Positions 1-6,515 of a stretch of DNA of 26,726 nucleotides are shown here, one piece after another (position 1 is the stretch's first letter; every line of letters starts with the position of its first letter). The notes beneath the pieces were generated by a model, which saw nothing but the letters and a program-made list of their open reading frames with translations, was not told the DNA's origin and did not search any database. This stretch comes from Collinsella sp. (GTDB lineage Bacteria > Actinomycetota > Coriobacteriia > Coriobacteriales > Coriobacteriaceae): positions 1-26,726 of the forward strand of contig JAHHSP010000005.1 of assembly GCA_020025115.1 (NCBI GenBank), read 5' to 3'. Made by a program: the position numbers and the translations under genes.

Positions 1-50
1 GCGACTTCGGCGACCGTGGTGGCCGTGGTGGCTTTGGCGGCCGCTACTAG
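1..50 (+). CDS. C-terminal end of a Gly/Arg-rich (RGG-tail) protein, partial
   Basis: Only the last 15 codons are present, read from position 3, ending in TAG at 48-50. They encode DFGDRGGRGGFGGRY. Such RGG-rich tails close cold-shock DEAD-box RNA helicases and some small RNA-binding proteins in actinobacteria, so RNA binding is the likely role. The body of the protein lies outside the window, and helicase versus RRM-type protein cannot be decided here. Confidence 0.6.
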   Translation, partial: DFGDRGGRGGFGGRY

Positions 51-118
51 TCCCTCGACCGCGTCGATACCTAGTTCGTCATGCCTTGTCGGTTGAACGC
101 AGGGCCAGGCGTGAACGA

Positions 119-148
119 CCCCGATCTGGGTTTCCAGGTCGGGGTTTT
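119..148 (+). terminator. Rho-independent terminator after the RGG-tail gene
   Basis: An 11-bp stem (119-129 with 134-144, one G-U pair) has a 4-nt loop and is followed by TTTT at 145-148. It lies about 70 bp after the RGG-tail stop codon and fits as that gene's terminator. Its position also argues against starting the next gene at ATG 152, which directly follows the T-run. Confidence 0.75.
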
Positions 149-256
149 CATATGGAGGGTTCGAAGCCTCCCGTCATCGCCGTTTCTCATGTGGAGCTTT
201 CCGCTCGCACGCACGAGGGGCCCCTGGGCCGATTACCCTGGTTCAATGATTGGTTG

Positions 257-691
257 ATGAGTGCCGAGCCGGGAGCGGATCTTCGGCAGAAGATGGGTGG
301 TGGGCTGATGGATCGTGCAAATGCGGATCATCTTGCGCGCAAGCGCGAGCGTGAGATGGAGACCGTCTCGGAGATGATCGCGTTATATTGTCGCGGCGTG
401 CATGGCCGCAGCAGGGGAGAAGGGCTGTGCGAATCTTGCGAGGAACTCGATGCGTATGCGCGCCAACGCAGTTCCAGGTGCCCGTTCATGGAGCATAAGA
501 CCTTTTGCTCCGTATGCCCGGTGCATTGTTACAGGCCCGAGATGCGCGAGCGCGTCCGTGCGGTGATGCGCTACTCCGGTCCGCGCATGCTGTTCCACCA
601 TCCCATCATGGCGATCCACCATCTCATCGAGACCGTTCGTCAAAAGCGAAGGGCTTCCGACGCCGTGCCCGGCGGGCGCGAGTCAGCGTGA
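257..691 (+). CDS. YgbA-like (nitrous oxide-stimulated promoter family) cysteine-rich protein
   Basis: The protein has the conserved layout of the YgbA family: an N-terminal basic helix, LYCRGVHG, then GLCESCEEL, a CPF segment, CSVCPVHCYRP, and the C-terminal signature MRYSGPRML followed by an HP..AIHHL helix. In Escherichia coli ygbA belongs to the NsrR nitric-oxide regulon; its biochemical role is not settled. The many closely spaced cysteines suggest metal or Fe-S binding, which is inference. The frame is open from before 152. E. coli YgbA is about 117 residues, so ATG 257, 293 and 308 are all possible starts and none has a strong ribosome binding site. I chose 257 (144 residues) because ATG 152 abuts the upstream terminator. 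No partner genes are visible nearby. Confidence 0.8.
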   Translation: MSAEPGADLRQKMGGGLMDRANADHLARKREREMETVSEMIALYCRGVHGRSRGEGLCESCEELDAYARQRSSRCPFMEHKTFCSVCPVHCYRPEMRERVRAVMRYSGPRMLFHHPIMAIHHLIETVRQKRRASDAVPGGRESA

Positions 692-740
692 TCGCCGTTT
701 TGATGCTGGGAGAAATCAGCGGGATCCCATTTAAAATGAA

Positions 741-810
741 CAAATTGAACTAAAAAGTGTATTTGAGTGCTACACTCATCTAAATTGAACTGTTAGTTCA
801 ATTTAGATGA
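741..810 (+). promoter_or_regulatory. Operator-like cluster of AAATTGAAC half-sites before the XRE-AlaA gene
   Basis: A perfect 15-bp inverted repeat (776-790 and 796-810, loop TGTTA) reads AAATTGAAC inward on both arms. A third copy, AAATTGAACT at 742-751, is a direct repeat exactly 40 bp upstream of 782-791. A further imperfect palindrome, AGTGTA/TACACT, lies at 756-761 and 771-776. TTGAAC (745-750) and TACACT (771-776) could serve as weak -35 and -10 elements, but their 20-bp spacer is long. The palindrome ends one base before the GGGAG ribosome binding site at 812-816. It could be a DNA operator, probably for the XRE domain encoded just downstream, or an mRNA hairpin affecting initiation. 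Confidence 0.7.
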
Positions 811-821
811 TGGGAGCATTG

Positions 822-2453
822 ATGGACGAGAAGAGCAATCCCCCGACGAGGTCGCGCACGGCGGCCGAATCGTTCGCCTTGAACTTGAAGGAGAGCATGC
901 GTCACCGCGGCCTCAGACAGGCCGACCTTATTCGGATGGCTTCCCAGCGAGGGGCGAAGTTGGGAAAAAGCCAGGTGAGTCAGTACGTGAGCGGTAAAAC
1001 CCTCCCGCGCCCCGACATCGCCGACCTGCTCGCCGACCTGCTTTCCGTTCCCAGCGGTTGGTTGACGGACGGACAGGGAGAGCCTCCCTGGCAGGTCGAT
1101 GGGCGCGCGTGCGACGGCGCGTGCGATTCGCCTTCCCATGTGGCCTCGCGTCCCGTCGCCTGCCCGGAGCCCCACATTTCCACAGGCAGCCCGATTTCCG
1201 ATATGCACCTCGAAGGGAGCGACATGTCCGATAACGTCCGCACATTCAAGAAATCATCCAAGCTCGACAACGTCCTGTACGATGTTCGCGGTCCCGTGGT
1301 CGACGAGGCGGCGCGTCTCGAGTCCGAGGGCGCCCACATCCTCAAGCTCAACATCGGCAACCCCGCGCCGTTCGGTTTCCGCACGCCCCTCGAGGTCATA
1401 CAGGACATGCGCGATCAGCTGCCGGAGTGCGAGGGGTACTCCGACAGTCGCGGCCTCTTCTCCGCGCGCAAGGCGATCATGCAGTATGCGCAGCTCAAGG
1501 GGCTTCCCAATGTGAGCATGGACGGCATCTACACCGGTAACGGCGTTTCCGAGCTCATCAATTTGTGCATGCAGGCCCTGCTCGACACCGGGGACGAGAT
1601 CTTGATCCCCAGCCCGGACTATCCGCTGTGGACCGCCTGCGCCACGCTTTCCGGTGGCACGCCCGTGCACTACCGCTGCGACGAGCAGGCCGATTGGAAC
1701 CCCGACCTCGCCGACATGGAGGCCAAGATCACGCCTCGCACCAAGGCGATCGTCATCATCAACCCGAACAACCCCACCGGCGCCGTCTACGCCAAGGAGG
1801 TCCTGGAGGGCATCGTCGAGATCGCCCGCAAGCACCAGCTCATGATCTTCGCGGACGAGATCTACGATCGCCTGTGCATGGACGATGCGGAGCACGTCTC
1901 CATCGCCAGCTTGGCGCCCGACCTGTTCTGCGTCACGTTTTCCGGCCTCTCCAAGAGCCATATGATCGCCGGCTACCGCATCGGTTGGATGGTCGTGTCG
2001 GGCAACAAGCGCCTGGGTGACGATTTCATGCTCGGCGTGAACATGCTCTCCAACATGCGCCTGTGCTCGAACGTGCCCGCGCAGTCCATCGTCCAGACGG
2101 CGCTCGGCGGGCATCAGTCCGTTAAGGACTACGTGGTCCCGGGGGGCCGCGTGTGCGAGCAGCGCAACTACGTGTACGAGGCCCTCAACGCGATCGACGG
2201 CATCACCGCGGTCAAGCCCAAGGCGGCGTTTTACATCTTCCCCAAGATGGACGTCAAGAAGTTCAATATCCACGACGATGAGCAGTTCGCCCTCGATCTC
2301 CTGCATCAGAAGGGCATCCTCATCACCCGCGGAGGTGGCTTCAACTGGCCCGAGCCCGATCACTTCCGCATCGTCTACCTGCCGCCCATGGACGTGCTCC
2401 ATGAGGCTATGGAGGACCTGGCGGAATTCTTCGAGACCTATCGCCAGCGCTAG
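822..2453 (+). CDS. XRE helix-turn-helix domain fused to AlaA-type alanine aminotransferase
   Basis: This 543-residue protein has two parts. Residues 17-82 form an XRE/Cro-type helix-turn-helix (QADLIRMASQRGAKLGKSQV, then a SQYVSGKTLPRP turn). A linker of about 50 residues carrying three cysteines follows. From residue 135 there is a full AlaA-like fold-type I aminotransferase, with SSKLDNVLYDVRGP, LNIGNPAPFGF, INPNNPTGAVY and FADEIYD. The PLP lysine in SGLSKSHMIAGYR is residue 378 here, or 244 counted from M135, close to K240 of E. coli AlaA. The expected reaction is alanine plus 2-oxoglutarate to pyruvate plus glutamate. ATG 822 is preferred over 807 and 810 because GGGAG lies 5 nt upstream. 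The architecture resembles MocR/PdxR regulators in logic but uses XRE rather than GntR, so it may be a metabolite-sensing regulator, a moonlighting enzyme, or both. rlmH follows 9 bp later. Confidence 0.9.
   Translation: MDEKSNPPTRSRTAAESFALNLKESMRHRGLRQADLIRMASQRGAKLGKSQVSQYVSGKTLPRPDIADLLADLLSVPSGWLTDGQGEPPWQVDGRACDGACDSPSHVASRPVACPEPHISTGSPISDMHLEGSDMSDNVRTFKKSSKLDNVLYDVRGPVVDEAARLESEGAHILKLNIGNPAPFGFRTPLEVIQDMRDQLPECEGYSDSRGLFSARKAIMQYAQLKGLPNVSMDGIYTGNGVSELINLCMQALLDTGDEILIPSPDYPLWTACATLSGGTPVHYRCDEQADWNPDLADMEAKITPRTKAIVIINPNNPTGAVYAKEVLEGIVEIARKHQLMIFADEIYDRLCMDDAEHVSIASLAPDLFCVTFSGLSKSHMIAGYRIGWMVVSGNKRLGDDFMLGVNMLSNMRLCSNVPAQSIVQTALGGHQSVKDYVVPGGRVCEQRNYVYEALNAIDGITAVKPKAAFYIFPKMDVKKFNIHDDEQFALDLLHQKGILITRGGGFNWPEPDHFRIVYLPPMDVLHEAMEDLAEFFETYRQR
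1213..1219 (+). promoter_or_regulatory. Internal ribosome binding site before the aminotransferase domain
   Basis: AAGGGAG lies 4 nt before an in-frame ATG at 1224. That ATG begins MSDNVRTFKKSSKLDNV, which aligns with the normal N-terminus of stand-alone AlaA proteins. It sits exactly at the linker-enzyme junction. This could allow a second product, the free 409-residue aminotransferase, from the same mRNA. Confidence 0.5.
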
Positions 2454-2462
2454 GGGGCGTCT

Positions 2463-2933
2463 ATGAAGATCACCGTCGTCGCCGTCGGCAAGCTCAAGGA
2501 GCGCTTTTGGGCCGATGCCTGCGCGGAGTACGTCAAGCGGCTCACGGCGTACGCGACCGTGAAGATGGTCGAGGTCGCCGACCGGGACCCGGCGAAGTCG
2601 GGTGGGGAGGAGGCGGGCCGCGCCCTCGAGGGCAAGGGCATCCTCGCCGCCATTCCCGAGCGCTCTCACGTGGTGTTGCTCGACATCGGGGGAAAGGAGC
2701 GCTCGAGTGAGGAGATCGCCCGTCATCTGGACGATCTGATGTTGCGCGGCGAGAGCTCGGTCACCTTCGTCATCGGGGGTTCGTGCGGTGTTTCTCCCGA
2801 GGTGCGCGCCCGCGCCGACGAACGGCTCTCGTTTGGGCGCATCACGCTCCCGCACAACCTGGCTCGCGTGGTTTTGTTCGAGCAGGTGTACCGTGCGTTC
2901 AAGATCATGCGCGGCGAGCCCTACCACAAGTAG
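2463..2933 (+). CDS. rlmH: 23S rRNA pseudouridine-1915 N3-methyltransferase RlmH
   Basis: This 156-residue protein is a near full-length match to RlmH, a SPOUT-class homodimeric enzyme that transfers a methyl group from SAM to N3 of pseudouridine 1915 in helix 69 of 23S rRNA. Visible family signatures are MKITVVAVGKLKE at the N-terminus, LLDIGGKERSSEEIA in the middle, FVIGGSCGVSPEV (the SAM-binding knot loop), and the C-terminal HNLARVVLFEQVYRAFKI with GEPYHK at the end. The family is usually 155-160 residues. It starts 9 bp after the XRE-aminotransferase stop, so the two are probably cotranscribed, although no functional link between them is obvious. Confidence 0.97.
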   Translation: MKITVVAVGKLKERFWADACAEYVKRLTAYATVKMVEVADRDPAKSGGEEAGRALEGKGILAAIPERSHVVLLDIGGKERSSEEIARHLDDLMLRGESSVTFVIGGSCGVSPEVRARADERLSFGRITLPHNLARVVLFEQVYRAFKIMRGEPYHK

Positions 2934-2942
2934 CGCCTGCGG

Positions 2943-2964
2943 GACCCTTTCGGCGAAGGGTCTT
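2943..2964 (+). terminator. Weak hairpin after rlmH
   Basis: A 7-bp stem, GACCCTT (2943-2949) with AAGGGTC (2956-2962), has a short loop and only two T residues after it. It lies 10 bp after the rlmH stop. It could be a weak terminator, but the missing T-tract keeps confidence low. Confidence 0.35.
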
Positions 2965-3101
2965 CGCGTGACGGCTCCGTGCGCAAACGGGGTGCATAGA
3001 AGCATCACGGTCGGGTATCACGCTGTAGTATCATGTGCACCATCCGTGCGATTGACGCGAGCTCGCCCTCGGCCAGCTCGCTGTAGATGAAAGGAGTCTC
3101 C

Positions 3102-3383
3102 GTGGCAGTAGACGAGACCCTCCTCAAAGAGGTACTTGAGCAGATCCGTCCCAACCTCCAGGCCGACGGCGGCGATATGGAGTATATGGGCGTGACCGAG
3201 GATGGCGTGGTCAAGTTGGAGCTGCGGGGCGCCTGCGCCGGTTGCCCCATGAGCTCGCTGACGCTTTCCATGGGCGTTGAGCGCATCCTCAAGGAGCATG
3301 TGCCCGGCGTGACGCGTGTCGAGCAGGCCGGTGGCGGCTCCGACGCCGCGAACGACCTGTACGACGAGTACATGCCGTTCTAA
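3102..3383 (+). CDS. NifU C-terminal-domain Fe-S scaffold protein
   Basis: A 93-residue single-domain NifU-like (Nfu) protein. It carries the LQADGGDMEY segment and the CAGCP motif (Cys45 and Cys48) that binds a bridging 4Fe-4S cluster between two subunits. Nfu proteins accept assembled clusters and deliver them to apo-enzymes in the cytosol. In this anaerobe, possible clients include the activase encoded downstream, but that is inference. The start is GTG 3102, because AAGGAG at 3091-3096 lies 5 nt upstream. The in-frame ATG at 3087 would lie before this ribosome binding site. The gene stands alone, with a strong terminator 12 bp downstream. Confidence 0.93.
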   Translation: MAVDETLLKEVLEQIRPNLQADGGDMEYMGVTEDGVVKLELRGACAGCPMSSLTLSMGVERILKEHVPGVTRVEQAGGGSDAANDLYDEYMPF

Positions 3384-3395
3384 TCATCCGTGATG

Positions 3396-3439
3396 GAGCC
3401 GGGCCGGATCGTGGATACCACGGCCGGCCCGGCTCTTTA
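3396..3439 (+). terminator. Rho-independent terminator after the nfu-like gene
   Basis: A 12-bp perfect outer stem (3396-3407 with 3424-3435) encloses a second short CGTGG/CCACG stem and is followed by TTT at 3436-3438. It separates the Nfu gene from lgt and implies that lgt has its own promoter or depends on readthrough. Confidence 0.8.
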
Positions 3440-3479
3440 TGTACGGGCGCGCCGCGTCGGTGCGCTGCAAGGGGGAGCC

Positions 3480-4310
3480 ATGCTCAACGAGTTGTATCAC
3501 GGTCTCGACCCCGTCGCGTTCTCGGCGGGCCCCATCACGATCTACTGGTATGGATTGGCTTACATGGTCGGTGCATTGCTGGCTGGATTCGTGATGTACC
3601 GGACCCAAAAGCGCTGGAACATCGGGTTCACCGTCGACGACGTCATGACCATCGTGATAGCCGTCGTGTTCGGGCTGCTGATCGGCGGCCGACTGGGATA
3701 CGTGCTGTTTTACAGCAACGGCTACTACTTCACGCACCCGCTCGAGATCTTTCTCGGTACGAACGGCGGTGGAATCAGCGGGATGAGCTTCCACGGCGGT
3801 CTTGCCGGAGGCTTGCTGGGAGGGCTCATCGCCTGCCGTTACCTGCGCCTTTCTCCTCTCACGGTGGCCGACGCATCTTTTGTGGGCGTGCCGTTGGCGC
3901 TGTGTCTGGGGCGCTGCGCGAACTTCGTGAACGGCGAGCTGTGGGGCAAGCCCACGGACCTGCCGTGGGGAGTCGTCTTCGGCGGTGCGGCGGGAACGGT
4001 TCCCCGCCATCCGTCCCAGTTGTACGAGGCACTGCTTGAGGGTGTCGTGCTGTTCGCGATCCTCTACGTGCTGAGCCGCCGTGCCAAGCCGCTGCCGCAG
4101 GGTTCTTATCTCGGGATCTTCGTGCTCGGCTACGGTGTCGTGCGATTCCTCATCGAGTTCGTCCGCCTGCCCGACGCGCAGCTCGGCTACCTCGCCGGCG
4201 GGTGGCTCACCATGGGCCAGCTGCTGAGCCTGCCGTTGATCGCGGCGGGGGCGGGCCTTCTGCTGTACGCATGGAAGACCAAGCACCCGCAGTACCGGGA
4301 TTGGCTGTGA
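3480..4310 (+). CDS. lgt: Phosphatidylglycerol--prolipoprotein diacylglyceryl transferase Lgt
   Basis: A 276-residue polytopic membrane protein matching Lgt, which moves diacylglycerol from phosphatidylglycerol onto the lipobox cysteine of preprolipoproteins, the first step of lipoprotein maturation. Recognisable elements are ITIYWYGLAYMVG in the first membrane helix, GGRLGYVLFY (Arg71), MSFHGGLAGG with the essential His105, and the Lgt signature GRCANFVNGELWG followed by an RHPSQLYEA segment. Several hydrophobic helices run to the C-terminus. The start is ATG 3480 because GGGGGAG lies just upstream; a longer open frame reaches back into the preceding terminator and is unlikely to be translated. 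MetQ in this window is a predicted substrate. Confidence 0.96.
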   Translation: MLNELYHGLDPVAFSAGPITIYWYGLAYMVGALLAGFVMYRTQKRWNIGFTVDDVMTIVIAVVFGLLIGGRLGYVLFYSNGYYFTHPLEIFLGTNGGGISGMSFHGGLAGGLLGGLIACRYLRLSPLTVADASFVGVPLALCLGRCANFVNGELWGKPTDLPWGVVFGGAAGTVPRHPSQLYEALLEGVVLFAILYVLSRRAKPLPQGSYLGIFVLGYGVVRFLIEFVRLPDAQLGYLAGGWLTMGQLLSLPLIAAGAGLLLYAWKTKHPQYRDWL

Positions 4311-4404
4311 CGGGGTGTCGACGGTGGAAGATGGGCATGCCGGTCGCGTGAGCGATGCGCCGCGCGTATCGCGGCCCGTCGACGTCAGTCGGGCTCACCG
4401 ATCG

Positions 4405-4433
4405 ACGCAATTTGTACCTGTCCCCAATTGAGA
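4405..4433 (-). repeat. Single copy of the GGGGACAGGTACAAATTG intergenic repeat
   Basis: Read on the minus strand this is CTCAATTGGGGACAGGTACA followed by AATTGCGTC. It matches the copy at 12793-12819 over about 26 bases and shares the GGGGAC core with the inverted repeat at 7126-7196. It lies in the lgt-yebC gap (4311-4551). I see nothing else there except a possible -10 near 4481-4488. The dispersed intergenic placement is typical of REP-type elements. Confidence 0.75.
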
Positions 4434-4551
4434 CCGTGTGTGAAGCTGATTCAAAGGCCTTTCGCATGGTCCGCAATCGGTATATCATGCTGAGCGTGTG
4501 TTTACATGGGCTCGCGTGTCGACGTGAGCGGGAAAATAGAAGGAGCATCAC

Positions 4552-5358
4552 ATGTCCGGACACTCTAAATGGGCAACGACCAAGCACCGCAAGGGTGCGC
4601 AGGACGCCAAGCGTTCCGCCCTGTTCTCCAAGTTGAGCCGTAACATCACCGTCGCGGCGCGTCTTGGCAACGATCCCAATCCGGATAACAACGCCTCCCT
4701 CGCCGCCGCCGTGGCCAAGGCCAAGGCCCAGTCCATGCCCAAGGACAAGATCAAGGCCGCTATCGACAAGGCCTTCGGCTCCGGGGCCGACGCCGCCGTG
4801 TACGAGAACATCGTGTACGAGGGCTACGGCCCGGCCGGTGTCGCCGTGTACGTCGAGTGCCTGACCGACAACCGCAACCGCACCGCCGCCGATGTTCGCT
4901 CCGCCTTCTCCCACGCTGGCGGCAACCTGGGCACCACCGGCTCCGTCGCCTTCCAATTCGAGCGCAAGGGCCAGGTCGTGGTCTCCAAGCAGATCGTCGA
5001 CCCGAACGATAAGAAGGAGAACCTCATGGCCAACGGCGCTGCCGGCGATGAGGAAGAGTTCATGATGGCCATCGCCGAGGCTGGTGGCGACGACTACGAG
5101 GACGCCGGTGACGAGTGGGTCGTGTGGACCGCCGCGGGTGACCTCATGGCCGTTTCCAAGGGCATCGAGGGCCAGGGCATCGAGGTCAAGGGCGCCGAGC
5201 TCACCATGGTCCCGACCACCCCGACGGCCGTCTCCGGTGCCGACGCCAAGAAGGTGCAGCGTCTGATCGACCGCCTCGAGGAGTTGGACGACGTCCAGGA
5301 CGTCTACTCCACTATGGACATGACCGACGAGGTCATCGCCGCGCTCGAGGAGGAGTAG
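4552..5358 (+). CDS. YebC/PmpR (TACO1) family regulator
   Basis: This 268-residue protein starts with the family hallmark MSGHSKWATTKHRKGAQDAK and continues with LFSKLSRNITVAAR, NIVYEGYGPAGVAVYVECLT, DNRNRTAADVRSAF and GGNLGTTGSVAFQF. The fold is three domains. Members were described as DNA-binding regulators (PmpR, YebC), and more recent work ties the family to relief of ribosome stalling on difficult proline motifs. Which role applies here cannot be read from the sequence. It is slightly longer than the usual 240-250 residues because of an acidic insertion (AAGDEEEFMMAIAEAGGDDY region). The ribosome binding site is AAGGAG, 6 nt before the ATG. It appears monocistronic, with a terminator downstream. 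Confidence 0.95.
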   Translation: MSGHSKWATTKHRKGAQDAKRSALFSKLSRNITVAARLGNDPNPDNNASLAAAVAKAKAQSMPKDKIKAAIDKAFGSGADAAVYENIVYEGYGPAGVAVYVECLTDNRNRTAADVRSAFSHAGGNLGTTGSVAFQFERKGQVVVSKQIVDPNDKKENLMANGAAGDEEEFMMAIAEAGGDDYEDAGDEWVVWTAAGDLMAVSKGIEGQGIEVKGAELTMVPTTPTAVSGADAKKVQRLIDRLEELDDVQDVYSTMDMTDEVIAALEEE

Positions 5359-5396
5359 CGGCCGCGCGGTTTTCGCCGCTTGGTTAAGATGTGCTT

Positions 5397-5438
5397 GCGA
5401 GGCCGGGACCGCATCGTCGCGGGCCCGGCCTCGCTTTA
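5397..5438 (+). terminator. Rho-independent terminator after the yebC-family gene
   Basis: An 11-bp perfect stem, GCGAGGCCGGG (5397-5407) with CCCGGCCTCGC (5424-5434), is followed by TTTAT. It lies about 40 bp after the stop codon. Its T-tract runs directly into a consensus TATAAT hexamer. Confidence 0.8.
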
Positions 5439-5442
5439 TAAT
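5437..5442 (+). promoter_or_regulatory. Consensus -10 hexamer TATAAT at the edge of the terminator
   Basis: TATAAT at 5437-5442 lies about 55 bp before the AmaP start codon and overlaps the T-tract of the preceding terminator. No good -35 is visible at 16-18 bp upstream because that stretch is the terminator stem. It may be the -10 of the AmaP-DUF2273-Asp23 operon, or a chance feature of the T/A-rich tract. Confidence 0.4.
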
Positions 5443-5497
5443 GGAAAAGCGTTATCGCGTTCGGAGGGTCCGTGCGCGTTGCAGGGAAGGAGGGTCC

Positions 5498-6034
5498 ATG
5501 AGGCGCATGCGCAAGATCGGCGCGGTGCTGTACCTGATCGCCGCCGTGGTTGTGACCGGCCTGTTCACGGGCTCTCAATTCGGCCCCTATACGGAACGCT
5601 TCAATGCCTTGCTGGCCGTGCCGGGGGTGCGCGTACTCGCGGTCGCGTGCGTCTGCGTGGTGCTCGTCCAGATGTTGGTTCTTTTGACCGCGGTCATCGC
5701 GGACAGACCGGAGCCCGCATTTTTACGGCTGGCAAGTGATGCCCCTATCGAAGTCGCCCTCCCCGCGCTTATCTCCATCGCCCGTACCGCCGCCGTGCGC
5801 GATGACGTGCTCATCGAGGAGACGGAGGCGCATGTACGCGGCCGCGACCGATCCGAGGTCCATATCGAGATCGAGGCGATCGCGCTCGGTGGGGGGGAAC
5901 TTGCGGCCATTGGGCAGGATATGCAGGTTCGTGTGCAGCGGGCGTGTGAGCGGATGCTCGGCGTGCCCGGTGTTTCCGTGCGCGTTCGCTTCCTACCCAG
6001 CAAGACCGTTACCGTCACCAGGGAGGTTTGCTAA
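5498..6034 (+). CDS. amaP: AmaP-like alkaline shock membrane anchor protein
   Basis: A 178-residue protein with two N-terminal membrane helices (about residues 7-24 and 46-66) and a soluble C-terminal domain of the Asp23-related fold. It resembles AmaP, which anchors Asp23 to the cell membrane in staphylococci. The C-terminal half contains an IEVALPALISIARTAA helix and a VPGVSVRVRFLPS strand typical of this group. The start is ATG 5498 with AAGGAGG just upstream; the longer frame from 5441 has no ribosome binding site. Its stop codon abuts the next ATG, so it is probably translated together with the DUF2273 gene. The gene order AmaP, DUF2273, Asp23 supports an envelope-stress role; the symbol rests on context and architecture. 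Confidence 0.8.
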   Translation: MRRMRKIGAVLYLIAAVVVTGLFTGSQFGPYTERFNALLAVPGVRVLAVACVCVVLVQMLVLLTAVIADRPEPAFLRLASDAPIEVALPALISIARTAAVRDDVLIEETEAHVRGRDRSEVHIEIEAIALGGGELAAIGQDMQVRVQRACERMLGVPGVSVRVRFLPSKTVTVTREVC

Positions 6035-6433
6035 ATGAGTGATACCGCAAAGGGCGCGCAGAGGGCGCCCAAAGCCGTTATCGAGCATGTCGTCGAGCCC
6101 GTCGAGAGCGAGTCCCATGCGTCTTCTGGCGAGTCCGGCCCGCGCGCGAGCGCACCCGGCGCGGAAGCCGGCACCCGTCCCGAGTCGTTCCACGAGGCGA
6201 CCTCCGGCTTTTTCCGCGAGCTGGGCCGTAGGATGTGGGAGCACGCCGACGAGCATCCTCATGCCACGCTGTACGGCATCATGGGCTTCGTTCTGGCGGT
6301 GCTCATCTTGGTGATCGGACTGTGGGACACCATCGTCATCGCTGTGTTCGTGGGTATCGGCGTGGTCATCGGCCAGGTGCGCGACGGCGATAACGCGGCG
6401 GTGAGCTTCATCCGCCGCCTGTTCGACAAATAG
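6035..6433 (+). CDS. DUF2273 small membrane protein
   Basis: A 132-residue protein. The last 60 residues match DUF2273: HPHATLYGIMGFVLAVLILV, then a second hydrophobic stretch and a GQVRDG turn with a basic end. About 70 preceding residues are hydrophilic and low complexity, rich in Glu, Ser, Ala and Pro, and probably disordered. DUF2273 proteins are usually only about 60-80 residues, so this extension is unusual. The gene starts immediately after the AmaP stop with GGAGG upstream. It sits in the conserved AmaP-DUF2273-Asp23 order, suggesting a membrane complex at the inner face of the envelope. Molecular function is unknown. Confidence 0.85.
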   Translation: MSDTAKGAQRAPKAVIEHVVEPVESESHASSGESGPRASAPGAEAGTRPESFHEATSGFFRELGRRMWEHADEHPHATLYGIMGFVLAVLILVIGLWDTIVIAVFVGIGVVIGQVRDGDNAAVSFIRRLFDK

Positions 6434-6515
6434 GGCGTCGATGTCCGCGGCGTGCATGAAGCGCGCGATGATGGGCATATTCGATGTAACGAGAGAACAC
6501 GTAAGAGGGGACATC

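Noticed and set aside
1254..3008. Minus-strand open frame of 584 codons opposite the aminotransferase and rlmH
   Set aside because: It mirrors two well-identified genes; its length comes from high GC and codon bias, and its product has no recognisable domain.
3057..3081. GCGAGCT/AGCTCGC inverted repeat before the nfu-like gene as a riboswitch or operator
   Set aside because: Only 7 bp and GC-rich; no further conserved structure could be seen.
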